A stretch of DNA of 64,000 nt from Ulva prolifera. Lineage: Eukaryota > Chlorophyta > Ulvophyceae > Ulvales > Ulvaceae. Of the stretch, positions 1 to 13,949 are shown piece by piece; positions within the stretch are counted from its first letter, which is position 1, and each line of letters opens with the position of its first letter. The stretch lies in the NCBI GenBank assembly GCA_023078555.1, contig CM041197.1, forward strand, positions 6,965,810 through 7,029,809, given 5' to 3'. Below the pieces are notes generated by a model. That model had not been told where the DNA came from. It saw only the letters and a list, made by a program, of their open reading frames with translations, and ran no database searches. A program made the position numbers and the translations under genes.

Positions 1-1515
1 GATGCACGCCATGTGCGTTGCCCATGCACGGCACGTGCGCACGCCCGCACGACCAGATATGCACTTGCAGGTTTGGCAATTCCATTGAAGACATAAAGAA
101 GGTAATCATTTGGTGCATTCGTGTTTGAGGATGTCCTGGTGTCCAGGAGTGCTTTGTGCACCATCGCCCGCCACGTGCGTTGTCCATGCACGCCATGTGC
201 GTACCCCATGCACGGCACGTGCGCACGCCCGCACGACCAGATATGCACATGCAGTTTAAACAGGTCCATTGCAGACATGAAGAAGGTAATCATTTGGTGC
301 ATTCGTGTTTGAGGACGTCCTGGTGCCCGGGAGTGCATCCTGCACCATCACACGTCACGTGCGTTGCCCATGCACGGCACGTGCGCACGCCCGCACGACC
401 AGATGTGCACATGCAGGTTTGGCAATTCCTTTGACGACATAAAGAAGGTAATCATTTGGTGCATTCGTGTTTGAGGACGTCCTGGTGTCCGGGAGTGCTT
501 TGTGCACCATCGCACGCCACGTGCGTTGCCCATGCCCGGCACGTGCGCACGCCCGCACGACCAGATATGCACATGCAGGTTTGGCAATTCCTTTGACGAC
601 ATAAAGAAGGTAATCATTTGGTGCATTCGTGTTTGAGGACGTCCTGGTGTCCAGGAGTGCTTTGTGCACCATCGCACGCCACGTGCGTTGCCCATGCCCG
701 GCACGTGCGCACGCCCGCACGACCAGATATGCACATGCAGGTTTGACAATTCTATTGAAAACATGGAGAAGGTTATCATGTTATGCATTCGTGTTTGAGG
801 ATGTCCTGGTGTCCAGGAGTGATTTGTGCACCATCGCACGCCACGTGCGTTGTCCATGCACGCCATGTGCGTTGCCCATGCACGGCACGTGCGCACGCCC
901 GCACGACCAGATATGCACTTGCAGGTTTGGCAATTCTTTTGAAGACATAAAGAAGGTAATCATTTGGTGCATTCGTGTTTGAGGACGTCCTGGTGTCCAG
1001 GAGTGCTTTGTGCACCATCGCACGCCACGTGCGTTGCCCATGCCCGGCACGTGCGCACGCCCGCACGACCAGATATGCACATGCAGGTTTGACAATTCTA
1101 TTGAAAACATGGAGAAGGTAATCATTTGGTGCATTCGTGTTTTAGGACATCCTGGTGTCCAGGAGTGCTTTGTGCACCATCGCACGTCACGTGCGTTGTC
1201 GATGCACGCCATGTGCGTTGCCCATGCACGGCACGTGCGCACGCCCGCACGACCAGATATGCACTTGCAGGTTTGGCAATTCCATTGAAGACATAAAGAA
1301 GGTAATCATTTGGTGCATTCGTGTTTGAGGATGTCCTGGTGTCCAGGAGTGCTTTGTGCACCATCGCCCGCCACGTGCGTTGTCCATGCACGCCATGTGC
1401 GTACCCCATGCACGGCACGTGCGCACGCCCGCACGACCAGATATGCACATGCAGTTTAAACAGGTCCATTGCAGACATGAAGAAGGTAATCATTTGGTGC
1501 ATTCGTGTTTGAGGA
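1..1515. repeat. 1,200-bp offset duplication in the left array
   Basis: Bases 1-315 reappear unchanged at 1201-1515, and the copies first differ at position 316/1516. An offset of 1,200 bp equals four 162-bp plus three 184-bp monomers, so seven monomers were duplicated as a block. Confidence 0.85.
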
Positions 1516-4500
1516 TGTCCTGGTGTCCAGGAGTGCTTTGTGCACCATCGCCCGCCACGTGCGTTGTCCATGCACGCCATGTGCGTACCCCATGCACGGC
1601 ACGTGCGCACGCCCGCACGACCAGATTTGCACATGCAGTTTAAACAGGTCCATTGCAGACATGAAGAAGGTAATCATTTGGTGCATTCGTGTTTGAGGAC
1701 GTCCTGGTGCCCAGGAGTGCATCCTGCACCATCACACGTCACGTGCGTTGCCCATGCACGGCACGTGCGCACGCCCGCACGACCAGATATGCACATGCAG
1801 GTTTGACAATTCTATTGAAAACATGGAGAAGGTTATCATGTTATGCATTCGTGTTTGAGGATGTCCTGGTGTCCAGGAGTGCTTTGTGCACCATCGCACG
1901 CCACGTGCGTTGTCCATGCACGCCATGTGCGTTGCCCATGCACGGCACGTGCGCACGCCCGCACGACCAGATATGCACTTGCAGGTTTGGCAATTCCATT
2001 GAAGACATAAAGAAGGTAATCATTTGGTCCATTCGTGTTTGAGGACGTCCTGGTGCCCAGGAGTGCATCCTGCACCATCGCACGCCATGTGCGTTGCCCA
2101 TGCACGGCACGTGCGCACGCCCGCACGACCAGATATGCACTTGCAGGTTTGGCAATTCATTTGAAGACATAAAGAAGGTAATCATTTGGTGCATTCGTGT
2201 TTGAGGACGTCCTGGTGTCCAGGAGTGCTTTGTGCACCATCGCACGCCACGTGCATTGTCCATGCACGCCATGTGCGTTGCCCATGCACGGCACGTGCGC
2301 ACGCCCGCACGAACAGATATGCACTTGCAGGTTTGGCAATTCCATTGAAGACATAAAGAAGGTAATCATTTGGTGCATTCGTGTTTGAGGACGTCCTGGT
2401 GTCCAGGAGTGCCTTGTGAACCATCGCCCGCCATGTGCGTTGTCCATGCACGCCATGTGCGTACCCCATGCACGGCACGTGCGCACGCCCGCACGACCAG
2501 ATATGCACATGCAGATTTAACAGGTCCATTGCAGAAATGAAGAAGGTAATCATTTGGTGCATTCGTGTTTGAGGACGTCCTGGTGCCCAGAAGTGCATCC
2601 TGCACCATCGCACGTCACGTGCGTTGCCCATGCACGGCACGTGCGCACGCCCGCACGACCAGATATGCACATGCAGGTTTGGCAATTCCTTTGACGACAT
2701 AAAGAAGGTAATCATTTGGTGCATTCGTGTTTGAGGACGTCCTGGTGTCCAGGAGTGCTTTGTGCACCATCGCACGCCACGTGCGTTGCCCATGCCCGGC
2801 ACGTGCGCACGCCCGCACGACCAGATATGCACATGCAGGTTTGACAATTCTATTGAAAACATGGAGAAGGTAATCATTTGGTGCATTCGTGTTTTAGGAC
2901 GTCCTGGTGTCCAGGAGTGCTTTGTGCACCATCGCCCGCCACGTGCGTTGTCCATGCACGCCATGTGCGTACCCCATGCACGGCACGTGCGCACGCCCGC
3001 ACGACCAGATATGCACATGCAGTTTTAACAGGTGCATTGCAGACATGAAGAAGGTAATCATTTGGTGCATTCGTGTTTAAGGATGTCCTGGTGTCCAGGA
3101 GTGCTTTGTGCACCATCGCCCGCCACGTGCGTTGTCCATGCACGCCATGTGCGTACCCCATGCACGGCACGTGCGCACGCCCGCACGACCAGATATGCAC
3201 ATGCAGGTTTGGCAATTCCTTTGACGACATAAAGAAGATAATCATTTGGTGCATTCGTGTTTGAGGACGTCCTGGTGCCCAGGAGTGCATCCTGCACCAT
3301 CACACGTCACGTGCGTTGCCCATGCACGGCACGTGCGCACGCCCGCACGACCAGATGTGCACATGCAGGTTTGGCAATTCCTTTGACGACATAAAGAAGG
3401 TAATCATTTGGTGCATTCGTGTTTGAGGACGTCCTGGTGTCCAGGAGTGCTTTGTGCACCATCGCCCGCCACGTGCGTTGCCCATGCCCGGCACGTGCGC
3501 ACGCCCGCACGGCCAGATATGCACATGCAGGTTTGACAATTCTATTGAAAACATGGAGAAGGTTATCATGTTATGCATTCGTGTTTGAGGATGTCCTGGT
3601 GTCCAGGAGTGCTTTGTGCACCATCGCACGCCACGTGCGTTGTCCATGCACGCCATGTGCGTTGCCCATGCACGGCACGTGCGCACGCCCGCACGACCAG
3701 ATATGCACTTGCAGGTTTGGCAATTCATTTGAAGACATAAAGAAGGTAATCATTTGGTGCATTCGTGTTTGAGGACGTCCTGGTGTCCAGGAGTGCTTTG
3801 TGCACCATCGCACGCCACGTGCATTGTCCATGCACGCCATGTGCGTTGCCCATGCACGGCACGTGCGCACGCCCGCACGACCAGATATGCACTTGCAGGT
3901 TTGGCAATTCCATTGAAGACATAAAGAAGGTAATCATTTAGTGCATTCGTGTTTGAGGACGTCCTGGTGTCCAGGAGTGCCTTGTGAACCATCGCCCGCC
4001 ATGTGCGTTGTCCATGCACGCCATGTGCGTACCCCATGCACGGCACGTGCGCACGCCCGCACGACCAGATATGCACATGCAGTTTTAACAGGTCCATTGC
4101 AGAAATGAAGAAGGTAATCATTTGGTGCATTCGTGTTTGAGGACGTCCTGGTGCCCAGAAGTGCATCCTGCACCATCGCACGTCACGTGCGTTGCCCATG
4201 CACGGCACGTGCGCACGCCCGCACGACCAGATATGCACATGCAGGTTTGGCAATTCTATTGAAAACATGGAGAAGGTAATCATTTGGTGCATTCGTGTTT
4301 TAGGACGTCCTGGTGTCCAGGAGTGCTTTGTGCACCATCGCACGCCACGTGCGTTGCCCATGCCCGGCACGTGCGCACGCCCGCACGACCAGATATGCAC
4401 ATGCAGGTTTGACAATTCTATTGAAAACATGGAGAAGGTAATCATTTGGTGCATTCGTGTTTTAGGACGTCCTGGTGTCCAGGAGTGCTTTGTGCACCAT

Positions 4501-6532
4501 CGCCCGCCACGTGCGTTGTCCATGCACGCCATGTGCGTACCCCATGCACGGCACGTGCGCACGCCCGCACGACCAGATATGCACATGCAGTTTTAACAGG
4601 TCCATTGCAGAAATGAAGGAGGTAATCATTTGGTGCATTCGTGTTTGAGGACGTCCTGGTGCCCAGAAGTGCATCCTGCACCATCGCACGTCACGTGCGT
4701 TGCCCATGCACGGCACGTGCGCACGCCCGCACGACCAGATATGCACATGCAGGTTTGGCAATTCCTTTGACGACATAAAGAAGGTAATCATTTGGTGCAT
4801 TCGTGTTTGAGGACGTCCTGGTGTCCAGGAGTGCTTTGTGCACCATCGCACGTCACGTGCGTTGCCCATGCACGGCACGTGCGCACGCCCGCACGACCAG
4901 ATATGCACATGCAGGTTTGACAATTCCTTTGACGACATAAAGAAGGTAATCATTTGGTGCATTCGTGTTTGAGGACGTCCTGGTGTCCAGGAGTGCTTTG
5001 TGCACCATCGCACGCCACGTGCGTTGCCCATGCCCGGCACGTGCGCACGCCCGCACGACCAGATATGCACATGCAGGTTTGACAATTCTATTGAAAACAT
5101 GGAGAAGGTAATCATTTGGTGCATTCGTGTTTGAGGACGTCCTGGTGTCCAGGAGTGCTTTGTGCACCATCGCCCGCCACGTGCGTTGCCCATGCCCGGC
5201 ACGTGCGCACGCCCGCACGGCCAGATATGCACATGCAGGTTTGACAATTCTATTGAAAACATGGAGAAGGTTATCATGTTATGCATTCGTGTTTGAGGAT
5301 GTCCTGGTGTCCAGGAGTGCTTTGTGCACCATCGCACGCCACGTGCGTTGTCCATGCACGCCATGTGCGTTGCCCATGCACGGCACGTGCGCACGCCCGC
5401 ACGACCAGATATGCACTTGCAGGTTTGGCAATTCATTTGAAGACATAAAGAAGGTAATCATTTGGTGCATTCGTGTTTGAGGACGTCCTGGTGTCCAGGA
5501 GTGCTTTGTGCACCATCGCACGCCACGTGCATTGTCCATGCACGCCATGTGCGTTGCCCATGCACGGCACGTGCGCACGCCCGCACGACCAGATATGCAC
5601 TTGCAGGTTTGGCAATTCCATTGAAGACATAAAGAAGGTAATCATTTAGTGCATTCGTGTTTGAGGACGTCCTGGTGTCCAGGAGTGCCTTGTGAACCAT
5701 CGCCCGCCATGTGCGTTGTCCATGCACGCCATGTGCGTACCCCATGCACGGCACGTGCGCACGCCCGCACGACCAGATATGCACATGCAGTTTTAACAGG
5801 TCCATTGCAGAAATGAAGAAGGTAATCATTTGGTGCATTCGTGTTTGAGGACGTCCTGGTGCCCAGAAGTGCATCCTGCACCATCGCACGTCACGTGCGT
5901 TGCCCATGCACGGCACGTGCGCACGCCCGCACGACCAGATATGCACATGCAGGTTTGGCAATTCCTTTGACGACATAAAGAAGGTAATCATTTGGTGCAT
6001 TCGTGTTTGAGGACGTCCTGGTGTCCAGGAGTGCTTTGTGCACCATCGCACGCCACGTGCGTTGCCCATGCCCGGCACGTGCGCACGCCCGCACGACCAG
6101 ATATGCACATGCAGGTTTGACAATTCTATTGAAAACATGGAGAAGGTAATCATTTGGTGCATTCGTGTTTTAGGACGTCCTGGTGTCCAGGAGTGCTTTG
6201 TGCACCATCGCCCGCCACGTGCGTTGTCCATGCACGCCATGTGCGTACCCCATGCACGGCACGTGCGCACGCCCGCACGACCAGATATGCACATGCAGTT
6301 TTAACAGGTGCATTGCAGACATGAAGAAGGTAATCATTTGGTGCATTCGTGTTTAAGGATGTCCTGGTGTCCAGGAGTGCTTTGTGCACCATCGCCCGCC
6401 ACGTGCGTTGTCCATGCACGCCATGTGCGTACCCCATGCACGGCACGTGCGCACGCCCGCACGACCAGATGTGCACATGCAGGTTTGGCAATTCCTTTGA
6501 CGACATAAAGAAGGTAATCATTTGGTGCATTC

Positions 6533-9500
6533 GTGTTTGAGGACGTCCTGGTGTCCAGGAGTGCTTTGTGCACCATCGCCCGCCACGTGCGTTGCCCATG
6601 CCCGGCACGTGCGCACGCCCGCACGGCCAGATATGCACATGCAGGTTTGACAATTCTATTGAAAACATGGAGAAGGTTATCATGTTATGCATTCGTGTTT
6701 GAGGATGTCCTGGTGTCCAGGAGTGCTTTGTGCACCATCGCACGCCACGTGCGTTGTCCATGCACGCCATGTGCGTTGCCCATGCACGGCACGTGCGCAC
6801 GCCCGCACGACCAGATATGCACTTGCAGGTTTGGCAATTCATTTGAAGACATAAAGAGGGTAATCATTTGGTGCATTCGTGTTTGAGGACGTCCTGGTGT
6901 CCAGGAGTGCTTTGTGCACCATCGCACGCCACGTGCGTTAACCATGCCCGGCACGTGCGCACGCCCGCACGACCAGATATGCACATGCAGGTTTGACAAT
7001 TCTATTGAAAACATGGAGAAGGTAATCATTTGGTGCATTCGTGTTTTAGGACGTCCTGGTGTCCAGGAGTGCTTTGTGCACCATCGCACGTCATGTGCGT
7101 TGTCGATGCACGCCATGTGCGTTGCCCATGCATGGCACGTGCGCACGCCCGCACGACCAGATATGCACTTGCAGGTTTGGCAATTCCATTGAAGACATAA
7201 AGAAGGTAATCATTTGGTGCATTCGTGTTTGAGGATGTCCTGGTGTCCAGGAGTGCTTTGTGCACCATCGCCCGCCACGTGCGTTGTCCATGCACGCCAT
7301 GTGCGTACCCCATGCACGGCACGTGCGCACGCCCGCACGACCAGATATGCACATGCAGTTTTAACAGGTGCATTGCAGACATGAAGAAGGTAATCATTTT
7401 GTGCATTCGTGTTTGAGGATGTCCTGGTGTCCAGGAGTGCTTTGTGCACCATCGCCCGCCACGTGCGTTGTCCATGCACGCCATGTGCGTACCCCATGCA
7501 CGGCACGTGCGCACGCCCGCACGACCAGATATGCACATGCAGTTTAAACAGGTCCATTGCAGACATGAAGAAGGTAATCATTTGGTGCATTCGTGTTTGA
7601 GGACGTCCTGGTGCCCAGGAGTGCATCCTGCACCATCACATGTCACGTGCGTTGCCCATGCACGGCACGTCCGCACGCCCGCACGGCCAGATGTGCACAT
7701 GCAGGTTTGGAAATTCCTTTGACGACATAAAGAAGGTAATTATTTGGTGCATTCGTGTTTGAGGACGTCCTGGTGTCCAGGAGTGCTTTGTGCACCATCG
7801 CCCGCCACGTGCGTTGCCCATGCCCGGCACATGCGCACGCCCGCACGACCAGATATGCACATCCAGGTTTGACAATTCTATTGAAAACATGGAGAAGGTT
7901 ATCATGTTATGCATTCGTGTTTGAGGATGTCCTGGGGTCCAGGAGTGCTTTGTGCACCATCGCCCGCCACGTGCGTTGTCCATGCACGCCATGTGCGTAC
8001 CCCATGCACGGCACGTGCGCACGCCCGCACGACCAGATATGCACATGCAGTTTTAACAGGTGCATTGCAGACATGAAGAAGGTAATCATTTGGTGCATTC
8101 GTGTTTAAGGATGTCCTGGTGTCCAGGAGTGCTTTGTGCACCATCGCCCGCCACGTGCGTTGTCCATGCACGCCATGTGCGTACCCCATGCACGGCACGT
8201 GCGCACGCCCGCACGACCAGATATGCACATGCAGGTTTGGCAATTCCTTTGACGACATAAAGAAGGTAATCATTTGGTGCATTCGTGTTTGAGGACGTCC
8301 TGGTGCCCAGGAGTGCATCCTGCACCATCACACGTCACGTGCGTTGCCCATGCACGGCACGTGCGCACGCCCGCACGACCAGATGTGCACATGCAGGTTT
8401 GGCAATTCCTTTGACGACATAAAGAAGGTAATCATTTGGTGCATTCGTGTTTGAGGACGTCCTGGTGTCCAGGAGTCCTTTGTGCACCATCGCCCGCCAC
8501 GTGCGTTGCCCATGCCCGGCACGTGCGCACGCCCGCACGGCCAGATATGCACATGCAGGTTTGACAATTCTATTGAAAACATGGAGAAGGTTATCATGTT
8601 ATGCATTCGTGTTTGAGGATGTCCTGGTGTCCAGGAGTGCTTTGTGCACCATCGCACGCCACGTGCGTTGTCCATGCACGCCATGTGCGTTGCCCATGCA
8701 CGGCACGTGCGCACGCCCGCACGACCAGATATGCACTTGCAGGTTTGGCAATTCATTTGAAGACATAAAGAGGGTAATCATTTGGTGCATTCGTGTTTGA
8801 GGACGTCCTGGTGTCCAGGAGTGCTTTGTGCACCATCGCACGCCACGTGCGTTAACCATGCCCGGCACGTGCGCACGCCCGCACGACCAGATATGCACAT
8901 GCAGGTTTGACAATTCTATTGAAAACATGGAGAAGGTAATCATTTGGTGCATTCGTGTTTTAGGACGTCCTGGTGTCCAGGAGTGCTTTGTGCACCATCG
9001 CACGTCATGTGCGTTGTCGATGCACGCCATGTGCGTTGCCCATGCATGGCACGTGCGCACGCCCGCACGACCAGATATGCACTTGCAGGTTTGGCAATTC
9101 CATTGAAGACATAAAGAAGGTAATCATTTGGTGCATTCGTGTTTGAGGATGTCCTGGTGTCCAGGAGTGCTTTGTGCACCATCGCCCGCCACGTGCGTTG
9201 TCCATGCACGCCATGTGCGTACCCCATGCACGGCACGTGCGCACGCCCGCACGACCAGATATGCACATGCAGTTTTAACAGGTGCATTGCAGACATGAAG
9301 AAGGTAATCATTTTGTGCATTCGTGTTTGAGGATGTCCTGGTGTCCAGGAGTGCTTTGTGCACCATCGCCCGCCACGTGCGTTGTCCATGCACGCCATGT
9401 GCGTACCCCATGCACGGCACGTGCGCACGCCCGCACGACCAGATATGCACATGCAGTTTAAACAGGTCCATTGCAGACATGAAGAAGGTAATCATTTGGT

Positions 9501-10713
9501 GCATTCGTGTTTGAGGACGTCCTGGTGCCCAGGAGTGCATCCTGCACCATCACATGTCACGTGCGTTGCCCATGCACGGCACGTCCGCACGCCCGCACGG
9601 CCAGATGTGCACATGCAGGTTTGGAAATTCCTTTGACGACATAAAGAAGGTAATTATTTGGTGCATTCGTGTTTGAGGACGTCCTGGTGTCCAGGAGTGC
9701 TTTGTGCACCATCGCCCGCCACGTGCGTTGCCCATGCCCGGCACATGCGCACGCCCGCACGACCAGATATGCACATCCAGGTTTGACAATTCTATTGAAA
9801 ACATGGAGAAGGTTATCATGTTATGCATTCGTGTTTGAGGATGTCCTGGGGTCCAGGAGTGCTTTGTGCACCATCGCCCGCCACGTGCGTTGTCCATGCA
9901 CGCCATGTGCGTACCCCATGCACGGCACGTGCGCACGCCCGCACGACCAGATATGCACATGCAGTTTTAACAGGTGCATTGCAGACATGAAGAAGGTAAT
10001 CATTTGGTGCATTCGTGTTTAAGGATGTCCTGGTGTCCAGGAGTGCTTTGTGCACCATCGCCCGCCACGTGCGTTGTCCATGCACGCCATGTGCGTACCC
10101 CATGCACGGCACGTGCGCACGCCCGCACGACCAGATATGCACATGCAGGTTTGGCAATTCCTTTGACGACATAAAGAAGGTAATCATTTGGTGCATTCGT
10201 GTTTGAGGACGTCCTGGTGCCCAGGAGTGCATCCTGCACCATCACACGTCACGTGCGTTGCCCATGCACGGCACGTGCGCACGCCCGCACGACCAGATGT
10301 GCACATGCAGGTTTGGCAATTCCTTTGACGACATAAAGAAGGTAATCATTTGGTGCATTCGTGTTTGAGGACGTCCTGGTGTCCAGGAGTCCTTTGTGCA
10401 CCATCGCCCGCCACGTGCGTTGCCCATGCCCGGCACGTGCGCACGCCCGCACGGCCAGATATGCACATGCAGGTTTGACAATTCTATTGAAAACATGGAG
10501 AAGGTTATCATGTTATGCATTCGTGTTTGAGGATGTCCTGGTGTCCAGGAGTGCTTTGTGCACCATCGCACGCCACGTGCGTTGTCCATGCACGCCATGT
10601 GCGTTGCCCATGCACGGCACGTGCGCACGCCCGCACGACCAGATATGCACTTGCAGGTTTGGCAATTCATTTGAAGACATAAAGAAGGTAATCATTTGGT
10701 GCATTCGTGTTTG
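6533..10713. repeat. Higher-order repeat, 1,914-bp period
   Basis: Segments starting at 6533, 8447 and 10361 repeat with a 1,914-bp offset and only a few substitutions. The third copy is partial. The period equals five 162-bp plus six 184-bp monomers. Marker variants such as GTTTAAGGATGTCC at about 8101 and 10015 and GGAAATTCCTTTGACG at 7708 and 9622 repeat at the same offset. Confidence 0.85.
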
Positions 10714-13700
10714 AGGACGTCCTGGTGTCCAGGAGGGCTTTGTGCACCATCGCACGCCACGTGCATTGTCCATGCACGCCATGTGCGTTGCCCATGCACG
10801 GCACGTGCGCACGCCCGCACGACCAGATATGCACTTGCAGGTTTGGCAATTCCATTGAAGACATGAAGAAGGTAATCATTTGGTGCATTCGTGTTTGAGG
10901 ATGTCCTGGTGTCCAGGAGTGCTTTGTGCACCATCGCACGCCACGTGCGCTGTCCATGCACGCCATGTGCGTTGCCCATGCACGGCACGTGCGCACGCTC
11001 GCACGACCAGATATGCACATACAGTTTCAACAGCTCCATTGCAGACGTGAAGAAGGTTATTATGTCATGCATTCGTGTTTGAGGATGTCCTGGTGTCCAG
11101 GAGTGCTTTGTGCACCATCGCCCGCCACGTGCGTTGTCCATGCACGCCATGTGCGTACCCCATGCACGGCACGTGCGCACGCCCGCACGACCAGATACGC
11201 ACATGCAGTTTAAACAGGTCCATTGCAGACATGAAGAAGGTAATCATTTGGTGCATTCGTGTTTGAGGACGTCCTGGTGCCCAAGAGTGCATCCTGCACC
11301 ATCACACGTCACGTGCGTTGCCCATGCACGGCACGTGCGCACGCCCGCACGACCAGATGTGCACATGCAGGTTTGGCAATTCCTTTGACGACATAAAGAA
11401 GGTAATCATTTGGTGCATTCGTATTTGAGGACGTCCTGGTGTCCAGGAGTGCTTTGTGCACCATCGCCCGCCACGTGCGTTGCCCATGCCCGGCACGTGC
11501 GCACGCCCGCACGACCAGATATGCACATGCAGGTTTGACAATTCTATTGAAAACATGGAGAAGGTTATCATGTTATGCATTCGTGTTGAGGATGTCCTGG
11601 TGTCCAGGAGTGCTTTGTGCACCATCGCACGTCACGTGCGTTGCCCATGCACGGCATGTGCGTTGCCCATGCACGGCATGTGCGTTGCCCATGCACGGCA
11701 CGTGCGCACGCTCGCACGACCAGATATGCACATACAGTTTCAACAGCTCCATTGCAGACGTGAAGAAGGTTATTATGTCATGCATTCGTGTTTGAGGATG
11801 TCCTGGTGTCCAGGAGTGCTTTGTGCACCATCGCCCGCCACGTGCGTTGTCCATGCACGCCATGTGCGTACCCCATGCACGGCACGTGCGCACGCCCGCA
11901 CGACCAGATACGCACATGCAGTTTAAACAGGTCCATTGCAGACATGAAGAAGGTAATCATTTGGTGCATTCGTGTTTGAGGACGTCCTGGTGCCCAGGAG
12001 TGCATCCTGCACCATCACACGTCACGTGCGTTGCCCATGCACGGCACGTGCGCACGCCCGCACGACCAGATGTGCACATGCAGGTTTGGCAATTCCTTTG
12101 ACGACATAAAGAAGGTAATCATTTGGTGCATTCGTGTTTGAGGACGTCCTGGTGTCCAGGAGTGCTTTGTGCACCATCGCCCGCCACGTGCGTTGCCCAT
12201 GCCCGGCACGTGCGCACGCCCGCACGGCCAGATATGCACATGCAGGTTTGACAATTCTATTGAAAACATGGAGAAGGTTATCATGTTATGCATTCGTGTT
12301 TGAGGATGTCCTGGTGTCCAGGAGTGCTTTGTGCACCATCGCACGCCACGTGCGTTGTCCATGCACGCCATGTGCGTTGCCCATGCACGGCACGTGCGCA
12401 CGCCCGCACGACCAGATATGCACTTGCAGGTTTGGCAATTCATTTGAAGACATAAAGAAGGTAATCATTTGGTGCATTCGTGTTTGAGGACGTCCTGGTG
12501 TCCAGGAGTGCTTTGTGCACCATCGCACGCCACGTGCATTGTCCATGCACGCCATGTGCGTTGCCCATGCACGGCACGTGCGCACGCCCGCACGACCAGA
12601 TATGCACTTGCAGGTTTGGCAATTCCATTGAAGACATGAAGAAGGTAATCATTTGGTGCATTCGTGTTTGAGGATGTCCTGGTGTCCAGGAGTGCTTTGT
12701 GCACCATCGCACGCCACGTGCGCTGTCCATGCACGCCATGTGCGTTGCCCATGCACGGCACGTGCGCACGCTCGCACGACCAGATATGCACATACAGTTT
12801 CAACAGCTCCATTGCAGACGTGAAGAAGGTTATTATGTCATGCATTCGTGTTTGAGGATGTCCTGGTGTCCAGGAGTGCTTTGTGCACCATCGCCCGCCA
12901 CGTGCGTTGTCCATGCACGCCATGTGCGTACCCCATGCACGGCACGTGCGCACGCCCGCACGACCAGATACGCACATGCAGTTTAAACAGGTCCATTGCA
13001 GACATGAAGAAGGTAATCATTTGGTGCATTCGTGTTTGAGGACGTCCTGGTGCCCAAGAGTGCATCCTGCACCATCACACGTCACGTGCGTTGCCCATGC
13101 ACGGCACGTGCGCACGCCCGCACGACCAGATGTGCACATGCAGGTTTGGCAATTCCTTTGACGACATAAAGAAGGTAATCATTTGGTGCATTCGTATTTG
13201 AGGACGTCCTGGTGTCCAGGAGTGCTTTGTGCACCATCGCCCGCCACGTGCGTTGCCCATGCCCGGCACGTGCGCACGCCCGCACGACCAGATATGCACA
13301 TGCAGGTTTGACAATTCTATTGAAAACATGGAGAAGGTTATCATGTTATGCATTCGTGTTGAGGATGTCCTGGTGTCCAGGAGTGCTTTGTGCACCATCG
13401 CACGTCACGTGCGTTGCCCATGCACGGCATGTGCGTTGCCCATGCACGGCACGTGCGCACGCTCGCACGACCAGATATGCACATACAGTTTCAACAGCTC
13501 CATTGCAGACGTGAAGAAGGTTATTATTTCATGCATTCGTGTTTGAGGATGTCCTGGTGTCCAGGAGTGCTTTGTGCACCATCGCCCGCCACGTGCGTTT
13601 TCCATGCACGCCATGTGCGTACCCCATGCACGGCACGTGCGCACGCCCGCACGACCAGATACGCACATGCAGTTTAAACAGGTCCATTGCAGACATGAAG

Positions 13701-13900
13701 AAGGTAATCATTTGGTGCATTCGTGTTTGAGGACGTCCTGGTGCCCAAGAGTGCATCCTGCACCATCACACGTCACGTGCGTTGCCCATGCACGGCACGT
13801 GCGCACGCCCGCACGACCAGATGTGCACATGCAGGTTTGGCAATTCCTTTGACGACATAAAGAAGGTAATCATTTGGTGCATTCGTGTCTGAGGACGTCA
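10361..13900. repeat. Higher-order repeat, ~1,773-bp period
   Basis: Blocks starting at 10361 and 12134 match over most of their length. They share the TTTCAACAGCTCCATTGCAG monomer type, GTTATTATGTCATGC, and a monomer in which GTGTTTGAGG has lost one T. A third closely similar block starts at 16468. One copy (around 11640-11700) has three 22-bp modules in one monomer, the others two. Confidence 0.8.
11583..11787. repeat. Expanded ~205-bp satellite monomer with three 22-bp modules
   Basis: Between successive GTG(T)TTGAGG starts this monomer is 205 bp. The module beginning GTTGCCCATGCACGG occurs three times in a row, and one T is missing at the monomer start. It is the longest monomer seen and shows that the length classes differ by whole 22-bp modules. 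Confidence 0.85.
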
Positions 13901-13949
13901 TGGTGCCCAAGAGTGCATCCTGCAACATCACACGTCACGTGCGTTGCCC

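Noticed and set aside
121-312. Recurrent 63-codon plus-strand frame (MFEDVLVSRSALCTIARH) in many monomers
   Set aside because: It is the same monomer read once. It changes or closes with ordinary monomer variants and shows no sign of protein-level constraint.
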